A stretch of DNA of 64,000 bases from NCBI RefSeq assembly GCF_000710345.2, contig NZ_JHEL01000015.1, forward strand, positions 1,488,001 to 1,552,000, given 5' to 3'. Origin of the DNA: Curtobacterium sp. S6 (lineage in GTDB: Bacteria > Actinomycetota > Actinomycetes > Actinomycetales > Micrococcaceae). A program made the position numbers and the translations under genes. Under the pieces are notes generated by a model. That model was not told the origin of the DNA and made no database searches. It saw nothing but the letters and a program-made list of their open reading frames with translations. Shown one piece after another: positions 34,662-43,188 of this stretch (positions within the stretch are counted from its first letter, which is position 1; every line of letters begins with the position of its first letter).

Positions 34662-35800
34662 GACACATCACTCTTTTCCACCGGAACCACGAGGATCTCC
34701 GAGGGTTCCACGGTGACCCTCAGGGAGTCCCCGACCTGGGGAACGGGCTGGCCGGCGGTCCGCTCCAGGTGCAGGGTCTGCCCGGTCTCAGGGGAGACCG
34801 CTTGGACCCTGTGGCTCGACCCGCGCCACTGCACGCCGGTCACCTCGACGCGCAGGGCCGGGTTGCTCGAGGACCCTCCGTCGACGACCGTCCACGACCA
34901 CGGCCGGACGGCCAGGCCGACGGTCTGCCCCGCCGCGGAATCCTCGCGGGCGACCGCTTCCAGGACATGTCCCAGGTAGTCGGCCCGCAGGGGAGCACCC
35001 GCGGCGGCGTCCTCGAGAATCCTCGCGGGCAGAACGTCCGCTCCCCCGAGGAACGTCGCGGAAAATTCGGTGGGCGGATGGTTGAACATCTCTTCGGTGC
35101 GTCCCAGCGACTCGATGCGGGCGTTGCGCATCACCGCGATGCGGTCCGCGAGCGCGAGGGCCTCGTTCTGATCGTGCGTCACGTAGACCACCGCGAGCCC
35201 GGGCAGCTTGTCCTTGAGCTGTTGCAGCTCGTGGACCATGCTCTGGCGCAGGGACGCGTCCAGCGCGGAGAGCGGCTCGTCCAGGAGCAAGACGTTGGGG
35301 CGGATCGCCAGCGCCCGGGCGATCGCGACGCGCTGCTGCTGACCGCCGGAGAGTTCGTCGGGCATGCGGTCGGCGTAGTCGAACATCCCGACCATGCGCA
35401 GGGTCTCGTCGACTCGGCGCCGGGTCTCCGCCGAGGCGATCCGGCGCGCCCGGAGGCCGAAACCGACGTTTTTGCGGACACTCATGTGGGGGAACAGCGC
35501 GTAGGACTGGACCACGATCCCGATGCCTCGTTGGGCGGGTGAGGCCGTGGTGACGTCCCGGCCGCCGAGGTGCACCGTGCCCGAGGTGGGCGTCTCGAAG
35601 CCCGCCAGGGCCTTGAGCGCGGTGGACTTCCCGGATCCGGAGGGCCCCAAGAGGGCCACCGTCTCGCCGGCGGCGATGTCGAGGGAGCAGTCGTGCAGTG
35701 CGGTGGTCGCCCCGTAGGAGACGGTGACTCGTCGCAGGGACGCGGCGGGTTCGGCCGTCCGGACGCTTGTCGCGGGGCCGGCCTGGGACAGGGTGGTCAT
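34658..35800 (-). CDS. ABC transporter ATP-binding protein, 2-aminoethylphosphonate/Fe-type (PhnT-like)
   Basis: Energises the importer; 380 residues. Walker A is GPSGSGKSTALKALAG, signature LSGGQQQRVAIARAL, Walker B LLLDEPLSAL, and H-loop VYVTHDQNEAL. The C-terminal 120 residues form a TOBE-type regulatory domain. It overlaps both neighbours by four bases (ATGA). The family also includes spermidine/putrescine and iron importers, but the neighbours favour a phosphonate. Confidence 0.88.
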   Translation of the reverse strand: MTTLSQAGPATSVRTAEPAASLRRVTVSYGATTALHDCSLDIAAGETVALLGPSGSGKSTALKALAGFETPTSGTVHLGGRDVTTASPAQRGIGIVVQSYALFPHMSVRKNVGFGLRARRIASAETRRRVDETLRMVGMFDYADRMPDELSGGQQQRVAIARALAIRPNVLLLDEPLSALDASLRQSMVHELQQLKDKLPGLAVVYVTHDQNEALALADRIAVMRNARIESLGRTEEMFNHPPTEFSATFLGGADVLPARILEDAAAGAPLRADYLGHVLEAVAREDSAAGQTVGLAVRPWSWTVVDGGSSSNPALRVEVTGVQWRGSSHRVQAVSPETGQTLHLERTAGQPVPQVGDSLRVTVEPSEILVVPVEKSDVS

Positions 35801-36837
35801 GATGCGATGGCCTCTCGGTAGGCTTTCATGTCGGTTTCGAAGGTGGGCAGGATCGCGTCCCAGTCGGGGCTGAAGGTTTCGACCCCGTCGAGCGCTCGGC
35901 GAATGGTCTCCATCTCGGGGCCGGTGGGTTGGACATCGGTTCTCGCGGGGAGCCCGAAGGCATCCCGCGGAAGATCGGTTTGGACGTCTTTCGAGAGCAG
36001 AAACTCGATGAGCCTGCGGGCGTTGGCCGGCTGCGGGGCGTTCTTGGCGAGGCCCACGGTGTAGGGAAGCGAAATGGTCGTCGCCGTGCCCCCGTGGGTC
36101 GGGACAAAGGTTTCGTAGGCCAAGTTGTCCGAGGCGACGGCGGCCAAGGCCATCTGGAGGTCGCTATTGGCGACGTCGAGCTCCCCGGTGGAGACCTTCG
36201 GCCCGAGTTTGCCCGTGGACGAGGACGGGCCGACGTTATTGGCCTCCAGGCGTGAGACGTAGTCCAGCGCCCGGTCCTTTCCCATGACGTGCTGGAGCAG
36301 CAGGAGCATCGCGGTTCCGTCACCGGATTGGCCGGGCGTCGAATACTGCACCTTCCGATGCAACCGATCCTCCAGCAGGTCGTCCCATCCGCGGATGCGA
36401 TCTCGCTGCCGGGCGTTACGGATCATGGTGAAGTAGTTCTTCACGAACGTCGCGTGCAGCCCGCCGGCGTCCCGGTCTTCGGGGGCGAGGTACGGAAGGT
36501 CGAGGCCGTGGGGTTGCAGGAGGTCTTTGTCGGCCGCCCGTTGGATAAAGGGCGGCAGGGTCACGAGCAGGTCCACCTGGGGGTTGGATATTTCCTTCGC
36601 GGCGCGGGCGACGACTTCCCCGGAGCCGCTCTCCACGAGGGCCACCTCGATTCCGGTGGTCCGGCGAAATTGCTCGAACTGCTTCTCGTACCAATCGCCG
36701 AGGCCGTCGGCGGAATATACGGTGACGCCTCCCTCGGAGCCCGAGGTTCCGGTGCCTCCGCAGGCGGCAAGCGTCCCACCGATCGCGAGCGCACCGGCGA
36801 CGCCCAGGAGACCTCGGCGGGAGATGGAATGGTCCAT
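35797..36837 (-). CDS. Substrate-binding lipoprotein, 2-aminoethylphosphonate type (PhnS-like)
   Basis: Extracellular binding protein of 346 residues, tethered by lipid. The N terminus combines a twin-arginine motif (SRRGLLG) with a lipobox (LAAC, Cys26), so Tat export of a folded lipoprotein is likely. The mature domain has the fold seen in iron and AEP binding proteins (VTVYSADGLGDWYEKQFEQF). It is the second gene of the operon, 70 bp after the oxidoreductase. Confidence 0.84.
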   Translation of the reverse strand: MDHSISRRGLLGVAGALAIGGTLAACGGTGTSGSEGGVTVYSADGLGDWYEKQFEQFRRTTGIEVALVESGSGEVVARAAKEISNPQVDLLVTLPPFIQRAADKDLLQPHGLDLPYLAPEDRDAGGLHATFVKNYFTMIRNARQRDRIRGWDDLLEDRLHRKVQYSTPGQSGDGTAMLLLLQHVMGKDRALDYVSRLEANNVGPSSSTGKLGPKVSTGELDVANSDLQMALAAVASDNLAYETFVPTHGGTATTISLPYTVGLAKNAPQPANARRLIEFLLSKDVQTDLPRDAFGLPARTDVQPTGPEMETIRRALDGVETFSPDWDAILPTFETDMKAYREAIAS

Positions 36838-36907
36838 GCTGTGGCCTTTCAGGTGAAGGGACGGACGGGTGGCGGGTCCACGCGTCCGGGATGACGAGGG
36901 CGGCGGG

Positions 36908-38074
36908 TCACCGCATCGAGCGTTCGGCCAGCCCGAGGCCGATGGTCATGCCGACCCCGGTGGTCACGACGCACGCCGAGAGATGATCGCTCAGGTCCCG
37001 TTGGAGGTATGCGCGGTCGCGGCTGGTCGCGTACACGCCTTGCCAGCGTTGCCGCGGGCGCAGTCCCCCCGGCCCGAGCCCCAGGAGCCGCTCCGCGTGG
37101 GCGAGCAGGGTTCCGGTCGTGGACTCCTCGAGGAAGGGCTCCTGCGTGGAGCGCACCTCGTGGGAGTCCCCGATGATCAGGGTTCCGTCGGGCCGCTGCG
37201 TCATCATGAGGTTCGCGTCGATGTCCAAGAGGTCCGGCGAGCGTTCGGTGAGTTCCTCCCGGAGGCCACGGGCCGCTTCCGTCTGGGAGAAAGCCTCGTA
37301 GCGCAGCATCGAGGTTCCCGAGAGAACCGCCGGTTCGATCCGGACGCCGGGGTCCTCGACGAGGGTCATCTGGAGGGCGCATCGCAAAATGGCGCATTCC
37401 TCGGCAAGCTCAGGGGCCACATAGTCGAGGTCGTGGCCGGTGCAGAGGTAGGTCTTCTCGGCGCGGAGGGGCCCGCGGGAGGTGTAGACGACGTCGTCCT
37501 CCGACCCCACAAAGGAGGTGTTGGGCCAGACGGTGGTGCCGGGCTGATCCGCGAGCCACGCGGCGATCTTGGGGACGGCCTCCCGCGGGTCCACGCGCAG
37601 GTCGTCCCGGAGCAGAGCGCCGGCCTTCAGGTCCGGCGGTCCGTCGGTTCCGAGGGTCCGCGACGCTTCATCGGCCGAGAGCATCCGGACTCGCTCCCCG
37701 CGGTCGTCGGCGAGCTCCTCCAGGATGTTCCGTTCACGGGCCGAACGGGCTAAGGCCAGGCCGCCGGTCTCGGCCGCCCAGAACCCGACGCGGTCGGCGA
37801 GCTCCAGCCAGCGGCGGCGGGCCGTGTACGCGAGGTCGGCAAGCTCTCCCACCTGTCCGGTCACGCACGCGTGGCCGAAATTGCGGATCGATGCGCCGAT
37901 CGGTCGCCGGTCGCGGTCGATGATCGCGACCGTCTTCCCGGCGTCGAGGGCGGCCACGGCATGGCCAATTCCCACGATGCCGAATCCGACCACCGCGACA
38001 TCCACCTCGGCCAAAAATTCGGCGGGGTTTCGGCGCCGCCACGAGGCGCGGTCGGCGTGGTGCTGTGTAGTCAT
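36908..38074 (-). CDS. FAD-dependent oxidoreductase of the phosphonatase-linked family
   Basis: DAO-type flavoenzyme of 388 residues. The dinucleotide-binding motif VVGFGIVGIGHAVAALDAGKTVAIIDRD is at residues 28-55 and the C-terminal FAD contact is GVGMTIGLGLAERSMR. It belongs to the family of FAD oxidoreductases that cluster with phosphonatase genes (TIGR03364-type). I infer that it oxidises 2-aminoethylphosphonate or an N-methyl derivative to phosphonoacetaldehyde in place of the PhnW transaminase, which is absent. First gene of the operon, with an inverted repeat 49-64 bp upstream. Confidence 0.85.
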   Translation of the reverse strand: MTTQHHADRASWRRRNPAEFLAEVDVAVVGFGIVGIGHAVAALDAGKTVAIIDRDRRPIGASIRNFGHACVTGQVGELADLAYTARRRWLELADRVGFWAAETGGLALARSARERNILEELADDRGERVRMLSADEASRTLGTDGPPDLKAGALLRDDLRVDPREAVPKIAAWLADQPGTTVWPNTSFVGSEDDVVYTSRGPLRAEKTYLCTGHDLDYVAPELAEECAILRCALQMTLVEDPGVRIEPAVLSGTSMLRYEAFSQTEAARGLREELTERSPDLLDIDANLMMTQRPDGTLIIGDSHEVRSTQEPFLEESTTGTLLAHAERLLGLGPGGLRPRQRWQGVYATSRDRAYLQRDLSDHLSACVVTTGVGMTIGLGLAERSMR

Positions 38075-38122
38075 GACACTTACCGTGCCCTCCGACCGCG
38101 GCCTCACACAACGGCAAATCGC

Positions 38123-38138
38123 ACTTGTTCAAACAAGT
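38123..38138. promoter_or_regulatory. Operator-like inverted repeat upstream of the phosphonate operon
   Basis: ACTTGTT and AACAAGT, 7-bp arms with a 2-bp centre, about 50 bp upstream of the FAD oxidoreductase start. The same ACTTGT half-site recurs at the gntR promoter, so both are likely bound by the GntR protein. Confidence 0.6.
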
Positions 38139-38211
38139 ACACGGGTTCTTCACTCTGATTCTTCCGGAGTTCACCGCCAGTTCAGATGAAGACCCACATT
38201 CACCCGAGATG

Positions 38212-38222
38212 ACTTGTACAAT
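38212..38222 (+). promoter_or_regulatory. GntR operator over the -10 of its own gene
   Basis: ACTTGTACAAT contains the palindrome TTGTACAA (38214-38221) and a -10 hexamer TACAAT (38217-38222). The ATG at 38231 lies 8 bp after the -10, so the mRNA is probably leaderless and repressed by the protein it encodes. Confidence 0.55.
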
Positions 38223-38230
38223 CAAGATTC

Positions 38231-38968
38231 ATGGAGACGACACACCGAGGGGTCGCCGCGGCCCTGGAAAAGTCATTTCGGCAAAATATCGCGGACGGCA
38301 CGTGGCCCGAGGGGCAGCCCCTCCCCAGCGAGGCCCAGCTACAGCGCCAATTCGACGCGTCACGTGGCACGGTCCGCAAGGCGCTCTCGGGCCTCCGGGC
38401 CGAAGGTCTCATCTATGGTTCGCAGGGCCGCACCCCGCTGGTCCGGCGCAACACCACCGAGCAGTCCGCGCAGCACCTGGGAAGCTTCACCACGTGGGCG
38501 GAATCCTTGGGCCGCGTGCCGGGCCAGAAGACCCTGGAGGTCGCCAAGCGCCCGGCCGGGGAGGAGATGGCCGCCGCGCTCGACGTCGCCCCGGAGGACT
38601 TCGTGGTCTGGATTCGCCGCCTGCGCTTCATGGACGGGAAGCCCTCCATGCTCGAGGAGTCGGCCTTCACGATGCGTGCCGGGGAGTTCTTGCTGTCCTT
38701 CGATACCGACTCCGGGTCGATCTTTCGGCACCTGGCCGCCCAGGGCCGCGGGATCTACAGCGCCCATCACCGCATCGAGGCGGTCGCGGCACCCGAGGGT
38801 GTCGCCCGGGACCTGGGGTGCCCCGCCGGCACGCCGATCCTCCAGGACGAGCGGACGTCCTTCGACGCCGAGGGCAACATCCTCGAGTTCAGCCGGGACT
38901 CCTACCTGCCCGGCACCGTCAGCCTAACCATCGACAATCACTACAACTCCACACCTCACCTCCCGTAG
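38231..38968 (+). CDS. GntR/HutC family regulator
   Basis: Regulator of 245 residues. The N-terminal winged helix (PLPSEAQLQRQFDASRGTVRKALSGLRAEGLIYGSQG) is followed by a UTRA ligand-binding domain (EVAKRPAGEEMAAALDVAPEDFVVWIRRLRFMDGKPSMLEESAF). It resembles PhnF/PhnR-type regulators of phosphonate genes. It is divergent from the importer operon and 17 bp ahead of the phosphonatase-like gene, so it should control both. The inducer is probably the phosphonate or its aldehyde (inference). Confidence 0.88.
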   Translation: METTHRGVAAALEKSFRQNIADGTWPEGQPLPSEAQLQRQFDASRGTVRKALSGLRAEGLIYGSQGRTPLVRRNTTEQSAQHLGSFTTWAESLGRVPGQKTLEVAKRPAGEEMAAALDVAPEDFVVWIRRLRFMDGKPSMLEESAFTMRAGEFLLSFDTDSGSIFRHLAAQGRGIYSAHHRIEAVAAPEGVARDLGCPAGTPILQDERTSFDAEGNILEFSRDSYLPGTVSLTIDNHYNSTPHLP

Positions 38969-38985
38969 CCACCGAAAGGTCCCCC

Positions 38986-39669
38986 ATGAACACCAACACC
39001 ACGACCCTCTGCGTCTTCGACATGGCCGGCACCACGATCGACGACGGCGGCCGAGTCTACGACGCCCTGCGCGAAGCCGTCGAAGAGACCGGCGCATCCG
39101 TGGCCGAGGCCGACCTCCAGACGTGGATGGGCACGGATAAGGTCCAAGCCATCACCGAACTCATGCGCCTGGGCGGCCAAGAACCCGCCGAGGACAGGGC
39201 CGAACGGGCCTTCGACCGCTTCCGAGAGATTCTCGCGGCGAGCTACGAGTCGCACCCGCCGCGGGCCATCGACGGCGCCGAGCGAACTTTTCGACTGCTC
39301 CACGACCACGGCATTCGCGTCGCGCTGACCACCGGGTTCGACGATCAGGTCGCCACCCCTCTGATCCGTTCGCTGGGTTGGGACGATGGCCGCATCGACG
39401 CCGTGGTGACCACCGACGACGTCGCCGCGGGCCGCCCCGCGCCCTACATGATCCACCGTGCGATGGAGCGGACGGGCGTGCACGACGTCGCCACGGTGCT
39501 GGCCGCCGGGGACACCGAGGTGGACGTGCAGGCCGCGCGCAATGCGGGAGCGATCTCCGTGGGCGTCCTCACCGGGGGCGCCGACCGCGAGCGGCTTCAA
39601 GCCCAGCCCCACGACCACATCCTCGACGGCGTCGGGGACATCCCCGCTCTCCTCGGCCTCAAGGCGTAG
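38986..39669 (+). CDS. Phosphonatase-like HAD hydrolase
   Basis: HAD-superfamily hydrolase of 227 residues. Motif I is FDMAGTTIDD (nucleophile Asp11), motif II TTGF near residue 108, motif IV AAGDTEVDVQAARNAG. It belongs to the phosphonatase-like group (TIGR03351-type) rather than true PhnX. It probably removes phosphate from the aldehyde formed by the flavoenzyme, but I do not see the Schiff-base Lys of PhnX with confidence, so the C-P bond cleaving step is inference. AAAGG precedes the ATG; it follows gntR directly. Confidence 0.82.
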   Translation: MNTNTTTLCVFDMAGTTIDDGGRVYDALREAVEETGASVAEADLQTWMGTDKVQAITELMRLGGQEPAEDRAERAFDRFREILAASYESHPPRAIDGAERTFRLLHDHGIRVALTTGFDDQVATPLIRSLGWDDGRIDAVVTTDDVAAGRPAPYMIHRAMERTGVHDVATVLAAGDTEVDVQAARNAGAISVGVLTGGADRERLQAQPHDHILDGVGDIPALLGLKA

Positions 39670-39701
39670 AGCGGCCCGGGCCGAAGCCTCCGGGCCGGCT
39701 A
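39670..39701. terminator. Bidirectional hairpin between convergent genes
   Basis: CGGCCCGG (39672-39679) pairs with CCGGGCCG (39690-39697) between the phosphonatase-like and GntP genes. No T run. Confidence 0.5.
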
Positions 39702-41057
39702 GGCCGGGACCACCAGGTTCAACAGCAATACCCCGCCGAGGCCCAAGACGGAGAGGACCGTGGTGTAGGTGGTGCGGGCCCGAATCGTCTCCATCACGCT
39801 GAGGTTGAAATACTCCTTGAACATCCAGAAGCCGGGGTCGTTGACGTGGCTCACGGCGATCGATCCGCACGCCGTCGCGAGGACCATGAGCTCCGGGGAC
39901 ACTCCGCTCGAGGCCACCAGCGGCGCCGCGATGCCGGCGGCCGTCGTCACGGCGACCGACGCCGAACCGAGAGCCACGCGCAGGATCACGGCGGTCACCC
40001 AGACCAGGATGATCGGGTGGACGGGCCAACCGGCAGTCATGTCCGCGATGTACTGCGCGATGCCCGTCGAGACGAGGACTTCCTTGAACGCTCCGCCCGC
40101 GGCGATGACCATGATGATCATGGCCATGGCCCGCGCGGATTCCGACATCGACGTCGCCACCTCGGCGAGCGGGCGCCCGCTCAACGGCCCGAAAACCACG
40201 ATCGCCACGAGCAGGGTGATGAGCAGCGCGACCATCGGGGATCCGATGAACGTCACCGCGTCCATCACCGCACCCTCGGGGCCGGCCATGATGAAGATTT
40301 CGGCCCCCGCGATCATGACGACGGGCAGCAATGCCACGAGGAGCGAGCGCCCCATGCTCGGCATCTCGTGGTCCTCGAACTGCTTATCCGAGATCATGCC
40401 CTGGGGGATGCTCGGATTCATTTTCTTGACGAAGGCCAGGCGCGGCCACACCATCGCGACCAGCGCGCCCGCCGGGACGGCGATGAACAGGCCGTACAGG
40501 AGGGCCAACCCGGGCGAGGCTTCGTAGATGCCCGCGGCGGCCGTGGGGCCGGGGTGCGGCGGCAGGAACGAATGCATCGTGGACAGCGAGATCGACATCG
40601 GCAGCCCGACCCAGAGCAGGTTCGTGCGGGTCGCCCGGACCAGGGTGAACGCGATCGGGACCACGATCACGAAGGCCGCCTCGTAGAACATCGTCACGCC
40701 GATGAGCATCGAGGTGATGACCATGGCCCACTGGACGCGCTTCTCGCCCAGGAGGTCGACCACCCGGAGGGCGATGCGTTGGGCGGCTCCGGCGTCGCCC
40801 AGGATGCGGCCGATCATGGCCCCGAGACCGATGACCGCGAGGGTCTCCTCGAGCTGGCCCCCGATGCCGGCGCCGATGATCTTGGGGATCTCGGCGATCG
40901 TGGCCGGTTTGTCCTCCAGCGTCAGCATTCCGGTGGCGGCACCCCAGCCCGCGACAAGGACCGAGACGACCAGCAACGAGACGAACCCGTTGAGTTTGAA
41001 TTTGGTCATCAGGACGAGCAAGAGGGCCACGGCCAGCGCGACGATCAAGAGGGGCAT
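39699..41057 (-). CDS. GntP family gluconate/sugar-acid permease
   Basis: Proton symporter of 452 residues in the cytoplasmic membrane, with about twelve hydrophobic segments and GntP signatures (HPGPTAAAGIYEASPGLALLYGLF; GIAAPLVASSGVSPELMVLATACGSIAVSHVNDPGFWMFKEYF). The neighbours make glucarate, galactarate or a related aldarate the likely substrate. It is divergent from the LysR gene and shares with the kdgD operon a 13-bp operator (41141-41153). Confidence 0.88.
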   Translation of the reverse strand: MPLLIVALAVALLLVLMTKFKLNGFVSLLVVSVLVAGWGAATGMLTLEDKPATIAEIPKIIGAGIGGQLEETLAVIGLGAMIGRILGDAGAAQRIALRVVDLLGEKRVQWAMVITSMLIGVTMFYEAAFVIVVPIAFTLVRATRTNLLWVGLPMSISLSTMHSFLPPHPGPTAAAGIYEASPGLALLYGLFIAVPAGALVAMVWPRLAFVKKMNPSIPQGMISDKQFEDHEMPSMGRSLLVALLPVVMIAGAEIFIMAGPEGAVMDAVTFIGSPMVALLITLLVAIVVFGPLSGRPLAEVATSMSESARAMAMIIMVIAAGGAFKEVLVSTGIAQYIADMTAGWPVHPIILVWVTAVILRVALGSASVAVTTAAGIAAPLVASSGVSPELMVLATACGSIAVSHVNDPGFWMFKEYFNLSVMETIRARTTYTTVLSVLGLGGVLLLNLVVPA

Positions 41058-41140
41058 CGGTTTCTCCTTCGAAGCCAGTGGGGAGGGAACAGGTTTACGA
41101 CGCGCCGTCTATGCCCGCCGTGTCCTGCTTCACATCGATT

Positions 41141-41163
41141 GAGTCTATGAGCCGTGTTTCAAT
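41141..41163. promoter_or_regulatory. LysR operator at the gntP/lysR promoter
   Basis: GAGTCTATGAGCC (41141-41153) recurs exactly, inverted, at 42190-42202 before kdgD. The half-site TATGAG is followed after 6 bp by TTCAAT, matching the TATGAG-N6-CTCATA dyad there. A second inverted repeat, TAGGT-14-ACCTA, is at 41176-41199. Confidence 0.6.
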
Positions 41164-41224
41164 ATTGTCTATAACTAGGTTTGCATTTCGTAATACCTAA
41201 AACGCATCAACAGTCAGGGGAGCC

Positions 41225-42118
41225 ATGTACACCTTCGATCAGCTGCGATGCTTCATCGCCGTCGCGGAGAACCTGCACTTCGGCCGGGCGGCCGAGGAGC
41301 TCGCCATGACCCAACCGCCCCTGAGCCGGCAGATTCAGAAGCTCGAGAAGTCCGTGGGGACCCAACTGATCGAAAGAACACACCGCCGCGTCCAGCTCAC
41401 CCCCGCAGGTCAGGCCTTTCTGCACCAGGCGCGCATCGTCCTCGCGTCCGCCCAACGGGCCGGCGACTACGCCGTGGAAGCGTCCCGGGGCCGCCAAGGG
41501 CACCTGAGCCTGGGGTACACCGCGGCGGCAGGATTCACGGTGCTGGGTCCGTTGCTGACGCTGATCCACGAACGCATGCCGGCGGTCGGCGTCGAGCTGC
41601 ACGAGATGGTCACCGCCCAACAGCTCGAGGGGCTCGACGACGGCCGCATCGATATGGGCCTGGGCCGCCTGGCCGCCTCCCCCGAGCCGTACGCGGCGAC
41701 CTTGCTTCACGCCGAGGGCCTCGTGCTGGCCGCCCCCGAGGGGCATGAGCTCTTATCCCGGCGCCACCTCCACCGGGAAGACGTCGAAGGACACCCGATG
41801 ATCATGCACTCCCCGCAGGGCGCGCGATACTTCTACGACCTCGTGATCAAGAACTTCACGATCAACCACGCGGACGTGTCCCATTCGCTGAACCAGGTGA
41901 CCACCATGATCAGCCTGGTGGCCGCGGGTCACGGCATTGCCCTCGTGCCCCACTCGGCCTCGAAGCTCAGCATCCCGGGGGTGCAATACCGGCCGTTCGA
42001 CGACCTGCGCAAGGACCTGGTGGAGCTGCACGTCATCACCTCGGAAGAGTCCGCGAGCCCCACCGCACGGAGGCTCGGCTCGATCCTCGCGGAGCTTCCC
42101 GAGGGGCTGAACCTCTAG
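41225..42118 (+). CDS. LysR family regulator of the aldarate locus
   Basis: Regulator of 297 residues with N-terminal winged helix (MYTFDQLRCFIAVAENLHFGRAAEELAMTQPPLSRQIQKLEKSVG) and a two-lobed effector domain (LSLGYTAAAGFTVLGPLLTLIHERMP). It lies between the divergent GntP permease and the kdgD operon and probably controls both. The inducer is likely an aldarate or 5-keto-4-deoxyglucarate (inference). AGGGGAGC precedes the ATG. Confidence 0.88.
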   Translation: MYTFDQLRCFIAVAENLHFGRAAEELAMTQPPLSRQIQKLEKSVGTQLIERTHRRVQLTPAGQAFLHQARIVLASAQRAGDYAVEASRGRQGHLSLGYTAAAGFTVLGPLLTLIHERMPAVGVELHEMVTAQQLEGLDDGRIDMGLGRLAASPEPYAATLLHAEGLVLAAPEGHELLSRRHLHREDVEGHPMIMHSPQGARYFYDLVIKNFTINHADVSHSLNQVTTMISLVAAGHGIALVPHSASKLSIPGVQYRPFDDLRKDLVELHVITSEESASPTARRLGSILAELPEGLNL

Positions 42119-42179
42119 GAACGTCACGCTTTGTCATGCATCTTGGGCATTACTATATGCAGAAGATAACTTAGACAGG

Positions 42180-42212
42180 TATGAGACCTGGCTCATAGAC
42201 TCCGAATAGTCT
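42180..42212. promoter_or_regulatory. LysR operator at the kdgD promoter
   Basis: TATGAG-ACCTGG-CTCATA (42180-42197) is a perfect dyad whose right half belongs to the 13-bp sequence shared with the gntP promoter. AGACT-6-AGTCT follows at 42197-42212. Confidence 0.6.
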
Positions 42213-42240
42213 CAGTCACCTTGACCACTAAGGAGTCCAC

Positions 42241-43188
42241 ATGGCCCGGTTTTCCCCACGGGAGCTGGCAGCGCATCTGAAGGATGGGTTGCTCTCATTC
42301 CCGGTGACGGCCTTTCGCACCGACGGCGAGCTCGACGAAGCCGCCTATCGCCAACACATCGAGTGGCAGTCAGCCCACGGAGTCACCGGCCTCTTTGCGG
42401 CCGGCGGAACCGGCGAGGGATTCAGCTTGACCCCCGCGGAGAACGCGACCGTGACCGGGTGGGCCGTCGCCGCCAGCAACCCCGAGGTCCCGGTGCTCGG
42501 CTCGGCGTCGGGTTCGACCCGTCAGGCGGTCGAATGCGCGCGGGGCGCGGAAGCCGCCGGGGCCGAAGGCATTCTGCTGTTGCCGCCGTACCTGACCGAA
42601 TGCAGCCAGCAAGGCCTGCTCGAGCATGCCTCCGCGGTGTGCGAATCCGTCGGCATCGCCGTGATCGCCTACAACCGCGCGAACGCCATCTACAGCGCCG
42701 AGACCATCGCCGCGCTGGCCGAGCGTCACCCCAACTTCGTCGGTTTTAAGGACGCGGTCGGGGACATCGAGCACCTCGCCAAGGTGACCGCCCTCAACGG
42801 CGACCGCCTGTTCTACCTCGGCGGCCTCCCCACCGCCGAGACCTATGCGCTGCCCCTCCTCCAGATGGGGATGAGCACCTATTCCTCGGCGATCTTCAAC
42901 TTTGCGCCCGAGTTCGCCCTGGACTTCTACCGGGACGTGCGCCGTCAGGACGGCGCCGCGGTCCAGGAGAAACTGCGTCGCTTCATCCTCCCCTACCTGG
43001 AGATCCGGGACCGCGGCCGGGGATACGGCGTATCCATCATCAAGGCCGGCCTCCGGGCGGTAGGCCGGGATGCCGGTCCGGTCCGCCCGCCCCTGAACGA
43101 TCTACCCGCCGCCGACTTCGACGACCTGAAACGCCTCATCGAGACGTCGGGCATCGCCAAAACCCTCACGAAAGGTGCGACACGATGA
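42241..43188 (+). CDS. kdgD: 5-dehydro-4-deoxyglucarate dehydratase
   Basis: Dehydrates and decarboxylates 5-keto-4-deoxyglucarate to 2,5-dioxopentanoate; 315 residues of the DHDPS/NAL family. The Schiff-base Lys is in HPNFVGFKDAVGD and the Tyr in VIAYNRANAIYS; GLFAAGGTGEGFSLTP holds the carboxylate-binding Thr/Gly loop. AAGGAG precedes the ATG. Its stop overlaps the dehydrogenase start by ATGA. First gene of a four-gene operon. Confidence 0.93.
   Translation: MARFSPRELAAHLKDGLLSFPVTAFRTDGELDEAAYRQHIEWQSAHGVTGLFAAGGTGEGFSLTPAENATVTGWAVAASNPEVPVLGSASGSTRQAVECARGAEAAGAEGILLLPPYLTECSQQGLLEHASAVCESVGIAVIAYNRANAIYSAETIAALAERHPNFVGFKDAVGDIEHLAKVTALNGDRLFYLGGLPTAETYALPLLQMGMSTYSSAIFNFAPEFALDFYRDVRRQDGAAVQEKLRRFILPYLEIRDRGRGYGVSIIKAGLRAVGRDAGPVRPPLNDLPAADFDDLKRLIETSGIAKTLTKGATR

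Noticed and set aside
37320-37350. tRNA-like GGTTCGATCC
   Set aside because: It lies in the FAD oxidoreductase coding sequence, and no acceptor or anticodon stem can be built around it.
38125-39669. A single 514-codon frame including the phosphonatase-like protein
   Set aside because: Its first part overlaps gntR out of frame and the promoter; the HAD domain has its own ATG and AAAGG at 38986.
39378-41150. A 590-codon His/Asp/Arg-rich frame on the plus strand
   Set aside because: Antisense to the GntP permease over most of its length; the charged composition is the complement of a membrane protein.
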